From Pseudomonas proteolytica (GTDB taxonomy: Bacteria > Pseudomonadota > Gammaproteobacteria > Pseudomonadales > Pseudomonadaceae), in assembly GCF_007858275.1 (NCBI RefSeq), contig NZ_VFEV01000011.1, forward strand, positions 91,555 to 155,554: DNA of 64,000 bases. The letters are read 5' to 3'. Positions within the stretch are counted from its first letter, which is position 1; every line of letters begins with the position of its first letter. The translations under genes and the position numbers were made by a program. Shown here in pieces: positions 11,101-20,305 of this stretch. Below the pieces are notes generated by a model, which saw nothing but the letters and a program-made list of their open reading frames with translations, was not told the DNA's origin and searched no databases.

Positions 11101-12959
11101 AGCTTGCGCGATTCCAGCGCAGGGTAGCGACTGCTCGGCTCCAGGCGGGAAAACAGATAGTCCTGGTCTTCCCACTCCTCGGGGTCCTCGAACGAAAACC
11201 GCCAGGCCCCCTCGCCGTTGTGCACCATCGGCGGCTGATAGGCCGCCTGCCGCGTACGGTGGCTGGCCCGCCACACACCCTGCTGCGGCTCGTAGGTCAC
11301 CTGATGCAGGTTATCGCCGACTTTGACGTATGAGCCAGCGCCCACCTTGTACACGCCCTGGGCGTCGGCAGGCACATCGTCGATCAGGTGTTGATCGTGG
11401 GAATACTGCCCGATGTCAGGGTGCCACAGCCGTGGCTGTCCATCCGTCGAACGCACTGCTTCCAGCGACTTGAAGTAACCGGCATAGCTTTGCCGGGTGC
11501 GCTTGAGTACGTTGCCCACGACCTTGGTCCCCGCAGCGAACAACACCATTGAGGTAATGTCCTGCGCCACGGCTACCAACTGCTTGAGCGCCTCCTCCTT
11601 GTCGCCACGGCGCCAATCCTCAATGCCCTCATACACCTCGCCGAGCATCTGCCCCACCGCCACGCTCGTCATCAACAGGCCCAATGCCGGAACCACAAAG
11701 CCGGCGAGATTGAGCAGCGTCAGCCCCGCGTCCAGGTAGTCCAGCAGACGCTGCTTGCGCACCTGCTCATCCACATCCGCCACCGGGACCGCCAGGGTCC
11801 GGGCGTCGATCTGCAATTTGCCCGCGTAGGTGGCAAAAAAGTGCTGCGCCAGGCTGGTGGTGATGGGCTTGGCCTCCAATACACCGAGGGTACGGTGCTG
11901 GTCAAAGCGACGGAAAAAATCGACCCGGTCTATTTCCCCCAGGTACCCCGTGAAAAAGGTGCGGTAGGTGCTGACTTCCAGCTTCAGATCCAGATAAAGC
12001 TTGAAGTCGTTGAGCGATGGGTACTCAAAAAAAGGTCGCCCTGGCTCATTGGGCATGTACACCACACAGGGCTCCTGCGGGTAATCGGCAATCGGCCGGC
12101 CAGAGAACACCAGCACACTCCACAGGCAGCAATCCAGCGCATTCAAGCCCTGCCAGATGACCTGGCGCCCTTGGAACATCAGGCCCCTGGCCTGCACGGG
12201 GTCCATCTTGCGATCCAGCAGGGTGCATAACAGGCCATAGGTCGCGGGGGTGATATCGCCGCGCATGCAGGCAATGTGCGCGTCGATTTTCAGATCCAGG
12301 GTTTTCATCCAACCGATATCGAGCGCCACGCCATTGAAATAGGCGTCATCGCCGGGTTCGCCAACGTCGAGGTTGAACACGTCACTGATGTGCTGCTGAT
12401 ACAGGCTGCCGACATCAAGATCCCGGCAGCCCTTGGCAAATGCCTGCACGGAGACAGGGATCACCCCACCCTGGCCTGAACCCGATTGCAGCCGCGACGG
12501 CGGCGCAAAATGCGCCTCTTGCGCTTGCTCCTCGGTAAAGTTCTGCAGGGCCATGTGCAACAGGGTCTGCTGCTCCAGCTTGACACTGCGGACATATTCC
12601 AGCGGCAGCACGCCTTTCTGGTATTCGTAGAAGGCCCGCACAAACAGGTCCTTGTGCGGCTCGACCGTGACCTGCCATTGCCTCTGGCAGTAGGCCTTCA
12701 ACTGCGCACTGCAAAACTCATCCAGTGAGCGCAATGGGCGCAAGCGTCCCGCGACGGCGGCCCTGGCCTCGTCAAGCTGCGCGGCCTCCCGCTCCAGCGC
12801 CTCCAGTACCCCTTTGGGAGCGTTCAACATCCAGCCCGGCAGGCGCTTTTGCAGGACCTCGGCCTTGGACAGGTCGTGGGTGATTTCCAGCAACGCCGCT
12901 TGTAGCTGGCGCTGCGTCAATTGAGTACATGTCTTGGTCAAATCATCCTGGTCCGGCAT
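8133..12959 (-). CDS. Giant LRR protein with C-terminal NEL-type E3 ubiquitin-ligase domain (effector-like), copy 1
   Basis: The 1,608-residue protein has four parts. A long N-terminal region resembles DUF6543/dermonecrotic-toxin-type domains. At about residues 405-480 there is a conserved hydrophobic helical pair (LLNLAGFVVPALGLLM and SMVLFAAGTKVVG). Leucine-rich repeats run over about 1108-1290 (LTRLPEYLSRMPELNSLALP, LVDLPTGIARLAHLEQVDLR). The C-terminal NEL-like domain carries the CxD motif (PANCVDGATEI, candidate catalytic Cys1404). NEL domains of IpaH/SspH effectors transfer ubiquitin in host cells. No Sec signal is seen. ATG 12959 has AAAGGA 8 bp upstream and a TTG lies at 12965. The paralogue is at 15157-19995. 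Confidence 0.85.
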   Translation of the reverse strand: MPDQDDLTKTCTQLTQRQLQAALLEITHDLSKAEVLQKRLPGWMLNAPKGVLEALEREAAQLDEARAAVAGRLRPLRSLDEFCSAQLKAYCQRQWQVTVEPHKDLFVRAFYEYQKGVLPLEYVRSVKLEQQTLLHMALQNFTEEQAQEAHFAPPSRLQSGSGQGGVIPVSVQAFAKGCRDLDVGSLYQQHISDVFNLDVGEPGDDAYFNGVALDIGWMKTLDLKIDAHIACMRGDITPATYGLLCTLLDRKMDPVQARGLMFQGRQVIWQGLNALDCCLWSVLVFSGRPIADYPQEPCVVYMPNEPGRPFFEYPSLNDFKLYLDLKLEVSTYRTFFTGYLGEIDRVDFFRRFDQHRTLGVLEAKPITTSLAQHFFATYAGKLQIDARTLAVPVADVDEQVRKQRLLDYLDAGLTLLNLAGFVVPALGLLMTSVAVGQMLGEVYEGIEDWRRGDKEEALKQLVAVAQDITSMVLFAAGTKVVGNVLKRTRQSYAGYFKSLEAVRSTDGQPRLWHPDIGQYSHDQHLIDDVPADAQGVYKVGAGSYVKVGDNLHQVTYEPQQGVWRASHRTRQAAYQPPMVHNGEGAWRFSFEDPEEWEDQDYLFSRLEPSSRYPALESRKLRLVKDIMDKPHRWGYHLAQECLPFPARFRDLYERFRLEQSIRDLVWLLERGAYLNGPSATTQMHALPLLPGWPEGHYFEVLDAQGSVTARYPAAGPFDAAGRLSLCEQAVAQGQVFDVLLSGLDAPRKAGLLGEGVAANDEHAALARQLLAHLKADRKPLFEQLYQAYDGPVPEGGAPLREAYPPLPSRVMRELMAQASSVELQALRDNQRVPMALAESVRVSLEAQRLDRALAGFEQPELAGLDTQCVAVRMLPHLDGWDSTLQVELRQGSPAGPLLALGAREGASVRRVLVSSGVGFTPFDAHGVSMGAAQAGSDGLFEAILQTLSATQRSALELPLHPGENAWRLRRRLAARAQSERVVAGEAFSDQASEPQALEVPSRMSDSPASPRPLVGKVQKIYPLFSDVQAAELLQSLGTDALAQAKAVARLQADLKLLRSILKHWKNNLGDLAAQPGMADIRHSRQQVAERIEACWRRQSFVLDDHQVPVPGLTLDGMRVGALPNLPPEIRFDHVRQLSLKNMRLGDDVAYFLKCFKGVRRLNLDRNRLTRLPEYLSRMPELNSLALPHNQLALTEYTRRKLADMSTLCLLDLSHNPIESHLDVSNMRDLQTLLLEDAKLVDLPTGIARLAHLEQVDLRSNWITVLPDWLFTSTRRFSQAINLGGNPLSSTTMSALISYRDAVGIGMGYVEDDSSRFTELKARRTWLPDEVAAADASKRAIWANLRDDPESMPLMALLAQLSGAADSRYVREDMTRRVWEVLQATHDSVELRERVFQLVAHPANCVDGATEIFSQVEVLKAVANATRQASRGQGNSGVLLSLGRGLFRLSELEKIAATYATEHASEDPLEVSLAYRVGLAKILQLPGQPKHMRFGSLADLTSENLERAHEQVLIAELSPVFLRFIAQLSFWKAHLKQQFPETFRRATEPFDGQQQALFENSQNLTDGEYLAQMEGLRAPRRQAINEVMERLTQQMMKYQDLNICHLPED

Positions 12960-13167
12960 GCGCAATGTCCTTTATTGCCCGTTAATCAGCCATTCACCAT
13001 AACCCGACGCAAGCCTTTGAATTTACGCAGATAGTTGATCGTTAGCGGGTGCTTTACAGAGGTTTTTTGCGTGCAACCATCAGCGGGCTACCACCACAGG
13101 CCGGCGCGGATCGGCCGGCGCTCCCGCGATCGGCTAGAATGGCCGCCTTGTCTTTGCCGAGTTACCC

Positions 13168-15165
13168 ATGAACCCCGTATCGCCAAATGCCCAGCTTGAC
13201 TGGGACGACCAGGGACGCCCGCGCTCGCGGGTCTTCGACGACGTGTACTTCTCGGACCAGTCGGGCCTGGACGAAACCCGTTATGTGTTCCTTGAACAGA
13301 ACCACCTGCAGCAGCGCTTTGCCGCGCTGCCCGAGGGTGGGCGGCTAGTGATCGGCGAGACCGGCTTTGGTACCGGGTTGAATTTCCTGTGCGCCTGGCA
13401 GCTGTTTGACCAGCACGCAGCGCCCGGCGCCCGCCTGCATTTTGTCAGTGTGGAAAAGTACCCCCTGAGCCATGCCGACCTGCAACGCGCCCTGGCCCTG
13501 TGGCCGCAACTCAAGCCGTGGGCCGACCAACTGCTGGCGCAATACGTGGCCATTCACCAGGGCTTCCAGCGCCTGGTGCTGGACGCAGGACGCGTGACCC
13601 TGACGCTGTTGATTGGCGATGCCCTGGAACAACTGCCACAACTGGACGCGCAGGTCGATGCGTGGTTTCTCGACGGCTTTGCCCCGGCGAAAAACCCCGA
13701 CATGTGGACCGCCGAACTGTTTGCCGAACTGGCCCGACTCGCGGCACCGGGCTCGACGATCAGTACCTTCACCAGCACCGGCTGGGTACGGCGCCTGCTC
13801 AATGGCGCCGGGTTCAAGATGAAGCGCACGCCGGGCATCGGTCACAAGTGGGAAATCCTGCGTGGCGAATTCCTCGGCTGGCCGTCGCAAACACCCGCGC
13901 CGCCAGCGATCAAGCCCTGGTTCGCCCGCCCGCCGGCGCACCGCGGTGAACGCCGGGCCCTGGTCATCGGCGGCGGCATGGCCGGTTGCACCACCGCGGC
14001 CAGCCTTGCGGCGCGGGGTTGGCAGGTCAGCCTGCTGGAGCGCCATGACGGCCTGGCGCAAGAAGCCTCAGGCAATCCTCAGGGTGTGCTGTACCTCAAG
14101 TTGTCCGCCCATGGCACCGCGCTGTCGCAGATGATTGTCAGTGGTTTTGGACATACCCGCCGCCTGCTCCAGCATTTGCAACGCGGGCTCGACTGGGACA
14201 ATTGCGGGGTCTTGCAACTGGCCTTCAACCCCAAGGAGGCCGCACGCCAGGCGCAATTGGCAGCAGCCTTCGATCCGCAGTTGGTCCATCAACTGGATCA
14301 GCAGCAGGCGCAGGCGCAGGCCGGTATCGGCCTTGAATCGGGCGGCTTGTTCTACCCCGAGGGCGGCTGGGTCCACCCGCCCGCATTGTGCGAATGGCAG
14401 GCGCGTCAGCCGGGCATCGAGATCCTGACCCATCATGATGCCCTGGACCTGCGCAAGGTCGATGACCAATGGCAAGCCTTTGACGGCGAGCGGTTGCTGG
14501 CCAGCGCACCGGTGGTAGTGCTGGCCGGGGCGGCCGAGGTCAAGCGCTTTGCGGCGAGTGCCCAATTGCCCCTCAAACGGATCCGCGGGCAAATCACCCG
14601 CGTGCCACAGACCGGCAGCAGTCAAAGCCTGGCCACCGTGGTTTGCGCCGAAGGCTACGTGGCCCCGCCTCGCCTGGGTGAACACACGCTGGGGGCCAGC
14701 TTCGATTTCAAGAGCGACGACTTGACTGCCACCGCCGCCGACCACGCGGGCAACCTGGCCCTGCTTGCGGCCATCTCGCCCGACCTGGCCGCACGCCTGC
14801 AAGCGTCCAGCCTCGCCCCGGACACCCTGCAAGGCCGTGCCGCGTTCCGCTGTACCAGCCCGGACTACCTGCCGATTGTCGGGCCGTTGGCCGACAGCCC
14901 GGCCTTCGCCGAGGCCTACGCGGCCCTGCGCAAGGATGCGCGCCAGACGCCCGACATAGCCTGCCCGTGGCTGGACGGCCTGTACGTCAACAGCGGCCAT
15001 GGCTCCCGTGGGCTGATCACCGCACCGTTGAGCGCCGAGCTACTCGCCGCCTGGCTCGACAACGAGCCACTGCCCTTGCCCCGAAGCGTGGCCGAAGCCT
15101 GCCACCCGAATCGTTTTGCCCTGCGCACGTTGGTGCGCAGCAATGTGACCGGGCATTCAAGCTAA
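13168..15165 (+). CDS. mnmC: Bifunctional tRNA (mnm5s2U34)-methyltransferase / FAD-dependent cmnm5U34 oxidoreductase
   Basis: The 665-residue enzyme does the last two steps of mnm5s2U34 synthesis in tRNA. Residues about 1-240 form the SAM-dependent MnmD domain (ETGFGTGLNFL, and DGFAPAKNPDMW). Residues about 260-660 form the FAD oxidoreductase domain with the Rossmann dinucleotide motif VIGGGMAGCTTAASLAARG. Its 3' end overlaps the convergent 3' end of the second NEL gene by 9 bp. It is a conserved housekeeping gene lying between two effector-like paralogues on the other strand. Confidence 0.96.
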   Translation: MNPVSPNAQLDWDDQGRPRSRVFDDVYFSDQSGLDETRYVFLEQNHLQQRFAALPEGGRLVIGETGFGTGLNFLCAWQLFDQHAAPGARLHFVSVEKYPLSHADLQRALALWPQLKPWADQLLAQYVAIHQGFQRLVLDAGRVTLTLLIGDALEQLPQLDAQVDAWFLDGFAPAKNPDMWTAELFAELARLAAPGSTISTFTSTGWVRRLLNGAGFKMKRTPGIGHKWEILRGEFLGWPSQTPAPPAIKPWFARPPAHRGERRALVIGGGMAGCTTAASLAARGWQVSLLERHDGLAQEASGNPQGVLYLKLSAHGTALSQMIVSGFGHTRRLLQHLQRGLDWDNCGVLQLAFNPKEAARQAQLAAAFDPQLVHQLDQQQAQAQAGIGLESGGLFYPEGGWVHPPALCEWQARQPGIEILTHHDALDLRKVDDQWQAFDGERLLASAPVVVLAGAAEVKRFAASAQLPLKRIRGQITRVPQTGSSQSLATVVCAEGYVAPPRLGEHTLGASFDFKSDDLTATAADHAGNLALLAAISPDLAARLQASSLAPDTLQGRAAFRCTSPDYLPIVGPLADSPAFAEAYAALRKDARQTPDIACPWLDGLYVNSGHGSRGLITAPLSAELLAAWLDNEPLPLPRSVAEACHPNRFALRTLVRSNVTGHSS

Positions 15166-18100
15166 CGGCAAACCGCAGCCGACCAACTCTTGGTATTTCA
15201 ACGCCTCCTCGGTGAGGCGTTCCAGCTCTGCTTGTTCGGCCAGCCTCTGCTCCCTGAGCACCTCATTCATCTGGTCGCGATAGGAAGCGTCATCCAGGGT
15301 CAGGCCCTGGTCGAACACCGCTTGCAGGCGCTGGTCGTAGGGCTCGTTCACCTGCTCGAACCCACGACTGAAGGTGCGCTTGAGATAGCCGACCCAGAAT
15401 GGCAACTCCACCAGAAACTTCTGCAGCGCCGGCGACAACTCGGCAGCCCGCAACCGAGACTCGGCAGTGCGCAACGCCTGCGGCGTGACCCCGCCCAATC
15501 GGGAAAAGCGCATGTGCCGGGGTTGGCCCGGCAAGTAAAACTGATCGACCAGCCCGGTACGGTACGCAAGGCTGACCTCCTGCGGGTCCGACAACGGATG
15601 CTCGTTGCTATGGGCGCGGGCCATGCCCTCCAGTTGCTCAAGGCGGAACAGGCCCTTGCCCAGGCGCAGCAACGATTTGGCATTCATCTGCCCGCCTTCC
15701 AACAGCCTGGTTGCTTCGTTGACCTCAACCAATACTTCCAGATTGCTGAAACTCACTGCGGCGGCGTCGTCACAATTCAACGGTGTGCCGGCGCGCTCAA
15801 AAATCTCTTCGCGCAATTTCACATCGGCGGCAGCGGCATCCAGTACCCGCCATACCCGACGCGCCATATCTTCACGCACCTGCATCGAATCGGCCGTGCC
15901 CCCCAGCTCGGCCAGCAGCTTGAACAGGCCGTCGGAACCGGGTTCATCATTGAGTCCCTTCCAGGCCAGCTCCTTCTCGGCCACCCCCCTGGCCCCATCC
16001 TGCGTCAACCATAGCTCCCGGGCGCGCTGCTCGTTGAGCCGGGCGATATCGTCCTCGATAAACCCCATGCCCACCCCCACGCTGTTGCGAAAGTTGCTCA
16101 ACAACTGTTGACTGCGCGAATCCAGCGGGTTGTGGCGCAAGTTAATCATCTCGGCCCTTTGCCGCGTCTGGGTGAAGAGCCAGCCGGGCAACTGGGCGAT
16201 GTCATTGTCACGCAGGTCAACACTTTCCAGATTAGGAATGCGCAGCAGACCACTGGGCAAATCCTTGAGCCGGCAATTGCTCAGGACCAAATGGCGCAAC
16301 TCAAACATCCGGCTAACCAGCGGCGGATCGATCAACGGGTTGTCGCTGAGGTTCAAGACCCTGAGCCCGCGCATATCCGCGAGCTTGGCCCGTGTGTATT
16401 CGGTGAGTTGCAAGCGGTTGCCGTTCAAGTACAAGCGTTGCAGTTCAGGCATCTGGGACAGCGCTTCGGGCAAAAGCGTCAGCTCGTTACCGGTCAGCTC
16501 CAGCGAACGTAGACCTTTGAAGTGCTTGAGAAAGTAGGCAACGTCATCGTTGAGTCCCATGCGCTTGAGCGACAGTTGCTCGATGGCGTCAAATCGGATG
16601 CTCGCCGGCAATGTCGGCAAAGGGCCAACGGCCATACCATCGAGGCTCAGGCTGGGAACCTTTTCACCGTATGCATCGGCCAGCAGCATCGCCGATTGCC
16701 AGCAGCGCTTGATCGTCTGCGCCGATTGCAGGCGGCTCCAGCGATAGTCCGCCACGGGGTTGGGTAGTTTCTCCAGCGAAGCCGTCTCGCTGCACCACAG
16801 CTTGAGCGCACGGCGCAGGGCCTCGTACTGCTGTTCAAGCGCGCGAACCGCCTTGGCCCGGGCCAGGTGATCCGGCCCCAGCCCCTGGAGGAAGGTCGCG
16901 ATGCGCGCCTCATCAAACAACGGGTAGAGCTTGCGCACCTTGCGCACCAGTTCCAGCGGATGCTTGACCTGCTCCTTCCTCATCGCCTGCACGCAGGCCA
17001 CCGGTTGCTCGGGCAGCGCCGCCCGTTCAGGCCAGAGGTAACGGGAAAGCTGGCCGCGTTCATCCCGCGCCTTGAATATGACTTTATTACGCAACTGAAC
17101 GTCGGCGCTGCTCCCCTCCAGTTGCAACCTTGCGCGCTGTGCGGGCGCCAGGCTCTCGAGAACGGCCTGATAGAAACCCTGTGGCCCTCCGAATGCCTTG
17201 CCCGCCACGACGCCCTGTGAGTCGAGGGTTTCAAAACCCTTGGCCGAATGAATCAACGTCCGTGTAAATACAGCGGCCTGGTTGCCCGCCTGCCCCAGCA
17301 CCCGCCCCGTCGCTGACGCTTGGCGCAATTGCAGAAAAACATCTTCTGGCCAGCCCGGCAGCCCGTCGAACAACCCCAGCGCCAGGCGCCACGTTGCCTC
17401 ATCCGCCAGCTCCGGCAGATGCAAGCCGAGCACGGCCTGATCTTCATACAGCGTTTCCAGGGTTTCCCGCGCCCGCTGCGCCACCAGCAGCGGGATCCGC
17501 CCGGTGCGCCGCAATGCCCAGCGTTGTTCTGTCGGGATGCCAGTCATGACCTCCCACGCCAGGCGGGTCGGTAACTGCGGGTAGTGCTGCTTGAGCAGGC
17601 CATGATCACCCAGGTCGAGCCTGTCGTAATCCTCGTACAGCTTTTCGTACACCCGCCGATGATTGGGCCTGAGGGCGGCAGCCAAACGCCGCCTCAATAC
17701 CGCGGGCGCCGCCTGCGCCGAATACACCCCGCCCAGCAATTGCTGGCTCTCATCGGCGTCCAGTGCCGCCAGCGTCGTGGAGATGACCTTGCCTTCGCTC
17801 AACTGCTGTTCGGTAATGTGAATACTCAGGTCTTCATAGTCGAACGGTGCCGTGTCAGGGTAGCGCTCAAGCAATACACCCTCTTGGTCCAGCACCTCGA
17901 AAAACCTTCCCTGGGGCCAGCCTTCGACCATGGGCAGCGCCAGCAACTGGGTATGCGCCGTGCTCGGGTCCGGGGATGGCTGGTGCTCCAGTTGCCAGAG
18001 CAGATCCCGGACCTTTTGATTGAGGTTGAACCGCATTGCACACTCCCGAAAGCGCTCCGGCAGCGGCAGGCTTTCCAGGGCCAGTTGTTGCAGGCGGGGC

Positions 18101-19995
18101 GTGGTCATGTCGGTGATGCTGGCAATATCTTTCAGATGGCCGTCGGGCAGGTCTGCGAGGCTGGGGTCCAGGCGTTTGAGCAGGTACTCGGGGTCACGCC
18201 ATTCGTGCAAACGCTCAAAGGTGAACTGCCAGCCGCCCTGACGATTGTGGGTCAGGAACGGGCGATACGCCGACTCGCGCAGCGGGTGCAAGGCCCGCCA
18301 GTAACCGGTGCGCTCATCAAAGGCAATGGCGTACAGCGAGCCCTCGACCTTGACATAGGACTGCCCAAGGATCTGATAGATACCCCTGGGGCTGGCCACC
18401 GTTCCTGTAATGTCCAGCGCCTGGCGATAAGGCATCGGGCGACCGCGCCACAAGCGCGAACTGCGGTCCCCTAGCTTGACGGCTTCCATCCCGTCGAAGA
18501 ACCGCTGCGCATTGGCCTGCGTCTGTCGCAGTCGCCCCACTAGGCTGGCACCGGCGGCGAACAACGCCATGGTGGCGAGGTTTTCTGCGACATTGACCAA
18601 ATGCTTCAGCGCTTCCTGACGGTCATTGTGGCGCCAGTCCTCAACCCCCTCGAACACCTCGCCCAGCAGTTGGCCGACCGCCACGCCCATCATCAACTGG
18701 CCCAACAGCGGCACGACCAGGCCGGCCACGTTCAATACGGTCAGGCCGACATCCATGTAGTCCTGCAAGCGCTGCTGGCGGGCCTCTTCGTCGACTTGCG
18801 CCTTGGGCACCGCCAGAACCTGCGCGTCCAGTTGTAACTTAGTCACATAGGCACTGAAAAAAAACGCCGACAAGTTACCAATGACCGGCAACGGTTCTAC
18901 GGCGTAAAGGGTGCGGGTGCGGTCGAACCGCTGGAAAAAATCGAAGCGCTGCGCCTCGTCGAGGTAGCCGTTAAAAAAAAGGCGGTAGCTTTTCACCTGA
19001 AGCTTGAGGGTCAGGTAGAGCTTGAAATCCTCCAGCGACGCATACCGGTACCACGGCCTGACCGGCTCGTTGGGCATGTACACCAGAAACGGCCCGCTGG
19101 CAAAAGCGTCGTAGGTGTGATGGGAAAATATCAACACGCTCCAGATGCAAACCTCATTGATACTCACCCCATGCCAGGCCAATGGTTTGCCATCGAGCAA
19201 CATCGATGTGACCTCGCTCGCGGGAAAATCCGCGCAGATCAGTTGCTGCAACAGCCGGTAAGTGGCCTCGTCGAGATCGCGCCTGGCGTAGGCAATGTGC
19301 AGATCAACCTGCATGTCCATGCACCGCGATTGACCAATCGCGGCGAGTGCCGGGTTGTAACCGCGCGTGGGGTCGACCGGCCCTTCTTCGGGCGCGGGCA
19401 GATTGAAGATCTCGCGAATATGCGCCTGGTAGGCGGCCCCCAGGTCCAGCTCACGGCAATACTGCACAAACTGCGCAGCGGTCAACGTCGGCGATGCCAG
19501 CCGTTTTGCGCCGACACGTACCACGGCGGCCTGCGGCAGGCCACCGGGTGCGGCACTGGCCGCCGCAAAGTTCTGCATGGCGGCCTGCAACAGGCTGTGC
19601 TTTTGCAGGTTCACGGTTTCTATAAGCAGGCCGCCCAGATCCGGACCGACCCCACTCAGGTTGCGTGTGGGTACCTCCAGTGTGTCGTGGTGGATATCCA
19701 GGGTGTTCAGCGCCTTGGTGGCCAAAAAGGCTGTGAGTTGCTCGGCGCAAAACGTATCCAGGGGCTTGACGCGGTTGAGCAGCCGGCGCGCGCGCTGGCG
19801 GGGTGCCTCACTTTCCGCGTGGGCCTTTTCCAGGGCTTCAAGAGCGCCGGGCGTGGCCGCCTCCAACCACGTCGGCAACGTCTCGATCAAGGTCTGCGCC
19901 TTGTCCAGGTGGCCGGTGATATCCAGCAGGGCCCGCAACCGCTCCTCTGGCGCCACAACGCGGGGGGCCTGTTTTTGCTCGGGTGTTTGTGTCAT
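15157..19995 (-). CDS. Giant LRR protein with C-terminal NEL-type E3 ubiquitin-ligase domain (effector-like), copy 2
   Basis: The 1,612-residue protein is a collinear full-length paralogue of the 8133-12959 product. Equivalent blocks sit at nearly the same residue numbers. There is a hydrophobic helix pair near 407-480 (LNVAGLVVPLLGQLMM). LRRs run from about 1110 (LTLLPEALSQMPELQRLYLN). The NEL CxD motif is LNCDDAAAVSF (candidate Cys1408), and both proteins end with a Tyr-Gln-Asp/Glu-Leu helix. No signal peptide is seen, and no chaperone or secretion gene is nearby. Its role (host-directed effector, or toxin for amoebae or insects) is inference. The stop overlaps mnmC by 9 bp. Confidence 0.85.
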   Translation of the reverse strand: MTQTPEQKQAPRVVAPEERLRALLDITGHLDKAQTLIETLPTWLEAATPGALEALEKAHAESEAPRQRARRLLNRVKPLDTFCAEQLTAFLATKALNTLDIHHDTLEVPTRNLSGVGPDLGGLLIETVNLQKHSLLQAAMQNFAAASAAPGGLPQAAVVRVGAKRLASPTLTAAQFVQYCRELDLGAAYQAHIREIFNLPAPEEGPVDPTRGYNPALAAIGQSRCMDMQVDLHIAYARRDLDEATYRLLQQLICADFPASEVTSMLLDGKPLAWHGVSINEVCIWSVLIFSHHTYDAFASGPFLVYMPNEPVRPWYRYASLEDFKLYLTLKLQVKSYRLFFNGYLDEAQRFDFFQRFDRTRTLYAVEPLPVIGNLSAFFFSAYVTKLQLDAQVLAVPKAQVDEEARQQRLQDYMDVGLTVLNVAGLVVPLLGQLMMGVAVGQLLGEVFEGVEDWRHNDRQEALKHLVNVAENLATMALFAAGASLVGRLRQTQANAQRFFDGMEAVKLGDRSSRLWRGRPMPYRQALDITGTVASPRGIYQILGQSYVKVEGSLYAIAFDERTGYWRALHPLRESAYRPFLTHNRQGGWQFTFERLHEWRDPEYLLKRLDPSLADLPDGHLKDIASITDMTTPRLQQLALESLPLPERFRECAMRFNLNQKVRDLLWQLEHQPSPDPSTAHTQLLALPMVEGWPQGRFFEVLDQEGVLLERYPDTAPFDYEDLSIHITEQQLSEGKVISTTLAALDADESQQLLGGVYSAQAAPAVLRRRLAAALRPNHRRVYEKLYEDYDRLDLGDHGLLKQHYPQLPTRLAWEVMTGIPTEQRWALRRTGRIPLLVAQRARETLETLYEDQAVLGLHLPELADEATWRLALGLFDGLPGWPEDVFLQLRQASATGRVLGQAGNQAAVFTRTLIHSAKGFETLDSQGVVAGKAFGGPQGFYQAVLESLAPAQRARLQLEGSSADVQLRNKVIFKARDERGQLSRYLWPERAALPEQPVACVQAMRKEQVKHPLELVRKVRKLYPLFDEARIATFLQGLGPDHLARAKAVRALEQQYEALRRALKLWCSETASLEKLPNPVADYRWSRLQSAQTIKRCWQSAMLLADAYGEKVPSLSLDGMAVGPLPTLPASIRFDAIEQLSLKRMGLNDDVAYFLKHFKGLRSLELTGNELTLLPEALSQMPELQRLYLNGNRLQLTEYTRAKLADMRGLRVLNLSDNPLIDPPLVSRMFELRHLVLSNCRLKDLPSGLLRIPNLESVDLRDNDIAQLPGWLFTQTRQRAEMINLRHNPLDSRSQQLLSNFRNSVGVGMGFIEDDIARLNEQRARELWLTQDGARGVAEKELAWKGLNDEPGSDGLFKLLAELGGTADSMQVREDMARRVWRVLDAAAADVKLREEIFERAGTPLNCDDAAAVSFSNLEVLVEVNEATRLLEGGQMNAKSLLRLGKGLFRLEQLEGMARAHSNEHPLSDPQEVSLAYRTGLVDQFYLPGQPRHMRFSRLGGVTPQALRTAESRLRAAELSPALQKFLVELPFWVGYLKRTFSRGFEQVNEPYDQRLQAVFDQGLTLDDASYRDQMNEVLREQRLAEQAELERLTEEALKYQELVGCGLPLA

Positions 19996-20244
19996 CTACC
20001 ACGTCCCTTATGACGTTGAACATGGCTCCACACCCTAAGCCCATCGCGCCTGAAAACCGATTCGAATAGCAGGGCGTTCAGCCCGCTGAACCGCCCACTA
20101 TTTGTATGTCATTGCCTATCTATATACCGCCCTTCAACGCCAGGCCACGGCGTGCGATACCCACTACAAAATCAGCGCAGGCCATTTGCCTTATAACGCA
20201 TTGTTCTAAAACTCCCGCAACACGGATGGGGTCAGTCTCTGGGT

Positions 20245-20272
20245 ACCCGCCGTATTGACGGGTGCGTTTTTA
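20245..20272 (+). terminator. Possible attenuator hairpin in the NAGGN operon leader
   Basis: ACCCG (20245-20249) pairs with CGGGT (20259-20263) and is followed by GCGTTTTTA, about 35 bp before the asnO start. An alternative pairing of the same bases within GGGTACCC (20241-20248) would exclude it. The stem is short, so this is tentative. Confidence 0.3.
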
Positions 20273-20305
20273 TCCCTCCCCAACGGAAAAACCGGTAAGG
20301 AATTT

